A stretch of 64,000 nucleotides of DNA. Source: Areca catechu. Taxonomy: Eukaryota; Streptophyta; Magnoliopsida; Arecales; Arecaceae. The stretch is taken from assembly GCA_021397845.1 (NCBI GenBank), contig CM038053.1, forward strand, positions 81,839,157 through 81,903,156, given 5' to 3'. Under the pieces are notes generated by a model. That model had not been told where the DNA came from, made no database searches, and was given only the letters and a program-made list of their open reading frames with translations. Positions 62,423-64,000 of this stretch are shown in pieces. The position numbers were made by a program, and so were the translations under genes. Position 1 is the stretch's first letter; each line of letters begins with the position of its first letter.

Positions 62423-64000
62423 TATCAAGTGTAGGTTATTGTATGTCACATTTATTGGTTATCCTCTTAACCAAGGAGTGTGGAGACACTGGTATGACAT
62501 GCAAGTGAAATGTATGACATTTCACTAAACGTGACCATCTACGGAGCTCCTTTATACCAAAGGGTTTCTCGTGAAGGGATATGGGTATATGTGTCCCTCA
62601 GATCTGAGATCACCATGGTAGCTTGAAGCAACTCACTGTACTTTGGTGCCGGACTACCTGGATTTCTAATCCAGTGATGGAAGATTTCTGGGTGTAGTCA
62701 AGTACTTATGGAGTGGTGGTGGATCAAGATAGAACTGACCTCTCCAAATAGTTTGGAGTGAATGACTCACTATATCTCAATTTAGCAAAACCTTAGCCAG
62801 GGTAATTCTTGTGAGGAGTCACAAAACATGTGAGGTTGAGACATGATCTGGATAAACCAAATTAGGGTTGGCAGTGGAACCCTAGGTCATCCTGAGAATT
62901 ATGAGATCAAAAAGATGAATTATACGGCAACCATATTGCAGAGGTTCTTGTGAGATGCTCTGCATCTTTGACCTATCCGAACGTCGGGTATCATTGCTAG
63001 ATGAAGACTTTGACTGGTACTGGAAATATTTCAGTGCTACCGGCTTAGTGTTCGAACCTATGGGGTCACACACCATCGAGGATTTCTATTTGATATTAAG
63101 GCTAATCAACGATTGAGAATTGTTTTCCATCACTGGAAGTCAATATGATTGACTTTGTTCCAAGTATCGATACTTGGAATTTTGCAGGTGTCAACACTTG
63201 GTGAAGTGTTGACACTTAGCAATTTTTGTGAGTCGACACTTTCTGTGACGAGCAGAATTCTAGAAAGATTCTTTGAAGGATTTTGGGGCAAGTTTTGACA
63301 TGGTTTGAATTTTGAATTCAAACCAGTTTTGGCTTTAAGGTTATTTGGTATGGTAGTCATACTTACCTTCTTGGGTTGGACCCATTTCGTATGGCCTTGA
63401 TCCTCTCTCCCATTCTCTCTCCTCATCTCTCCTCCTTCTAGTTTCTCCCTCTCCCTGTTGCCCCTACAAATGAACATCATTCAATGGCTGCAATAGATTT
63501 TTGAGAAAAACTTTGAAAAGAGAGAAGATAGAGAAGGGTTGTGAGAGGTCTAGGGATTGGGTGTGAGAATCCTAGCATTCTAGCTAGGTCTTGGGAAGAG
63601 AGTTCATTTGGAAAAGGGTTCCAGCTCTCTTTCTAGTCTTCTCAAAAGAAGAAGATCGGTCAAAGGATCCTGAAGAGCTAGCACTCCGAGGGAGTTGATT
63701 AGAGTCGAGCCCAGGTGTGGATTACCTGTAGAGGCCAGACATGTGTGTGGCTCGAGCGCCCTCCTCCTTCTACAGCTTTTCTCTAGTATAAAGGTATGGT
63801 ACTTTTATATTTATGTTTTGTCTTGATTTGATGTTATGATGCATGATATTACATTATGATAGATCCTGTTGCGGGTATATCGGTAGATCATTTAGATCTA
63901 TCTACCGAGCCTTCCGCTATGCATATTTTAAAATTATTTTAAAATACATATTTTTTGCCCTGCTTTCGTGAACGCATGTTTGCATATTGGTATGCTTCAT
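62423..64000 (+). repeat. C1 3' LTR, second part (runs off window)
   Basis: It continues the C1 3' LTR after T1, colinear with 40395-41945. It differs from the 5' LTR by an extra hairpin-forming stretch at 63161-63215. The end of the element is outside the window. Confidence 0.92.
63161..63215 (+). repeat. Inverted repeats in the C1 3' LTR
   Basis: A perfect 16-base palindrome CAAGTATCGATACTTG (63161-63176) is followed by 12-base arms GTGTCAACACTT (63188-63199) and AAGTGTTGACAC (63204-63215) around a 4-base loop. The matching part of the 5' LTR (near 41130-41170) is shorter and cannot form the second hairpin. Confidence 0.85.

Larger units (their letters stand above)
40147..64000 (+). mobile_element. 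C1: Ty1/copia element (Tork/Angela-like), split by T1
   Basis: The 5' LTR starts TGTTGGGAATTATG at 40147. Gag and pol are in copia order (protease, integrase, RT, RNase H) at 43281-47180. The 3' LTR starts at 47242, is cut by T1 at 47492, resumes at 62423 and runs past the window end. Target flank is TTTAG on the left; the right flank is not visible. All frames are broken. Confidence 0.92.

Overview
The window is plant repeat DNA and contains no host gene that I can recognise. It is a pile of LTR retrotransposons nested inside each other. Three lineages are present: Ty3/gypsy chromoviruses (initiator-Met tRNA primer sites, IN C-terminus with chromodomain), a Ty3/gypsy Tat-type element (two RNase H regions, long 3' region with an antisense gene) and one Ty1/copia element resembling the Tork/Angela group. 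This mix points to a seed plant with a repeat-rich genome; the species cannot be read from the sequence. No rRNA, tRNA or CRISPR was seen.

Layout, using working names, outermost first. N4 (+) frames everything: its 5' LTR (33143-34679) lacks about the first 75 bp and its 3' LTR (39467-40146) is cut by the copia element, so both of its ends lie outside the window. Its 5' LTR holds X (3' end at 24777-25425, 3' LTR 31582-33142). X carries N3 (25426-31571, + strand, site duplication CCGGG) placed inside its polypurine tract. X also carries N2 (-; LTR 22982-24776, internal region 21781-22966). Next to or inside N2 lies E1 (-; 1184-4506 plus its LTR up to 21780). N1 (+; 5158-21151, duplication ATAGT) sits in the LTR of E1. 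G1 (-; 9089-18710, duplication AACAT), a complete but decayed autonomous-type chromovirus, sits inside N1. A solo LTR (16229-17522, duplication CATTC) sits in a G1 LTR. To the right, N4's 3' LTR is hit by the copia element (40147 to beyond 64000). The copia 3' LTR is hit by T1, a 14.9-kb Tat element (47492-62417, two 856-bp LTRs), and T1 holds a solo LTR (56150-57417). Further solo LTRs lie at 23288-24519 and 34711-36152. Positions 1-1183 are a Tat fragment fused to E1.

E1, N1, N3 and N4 (and X as far as seen) form one non-autonomous chromovirus family. They keep LTRs, primer site, leader, a gag start, a novel acidic segment and the IN C-terminus with chromodomain. They have lost protease, most of reverse transcriptase, RNase H and the first half of integrase, and G1-like relatives would have to supply these functions. 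N1 keeps a short reverse-transcriptase N-terminal remnant, which shows that the family arose by internal deletion.

Main points for a second look: a hairpin-bearing leader module shared between the chromoviruses and the unrelated copia element; the acidic segment shared by the non-autonomous family; a GC-rich internal region in N2; a partly duplicated antisense gene in T1; and the clean nesting order with target-site duplications.
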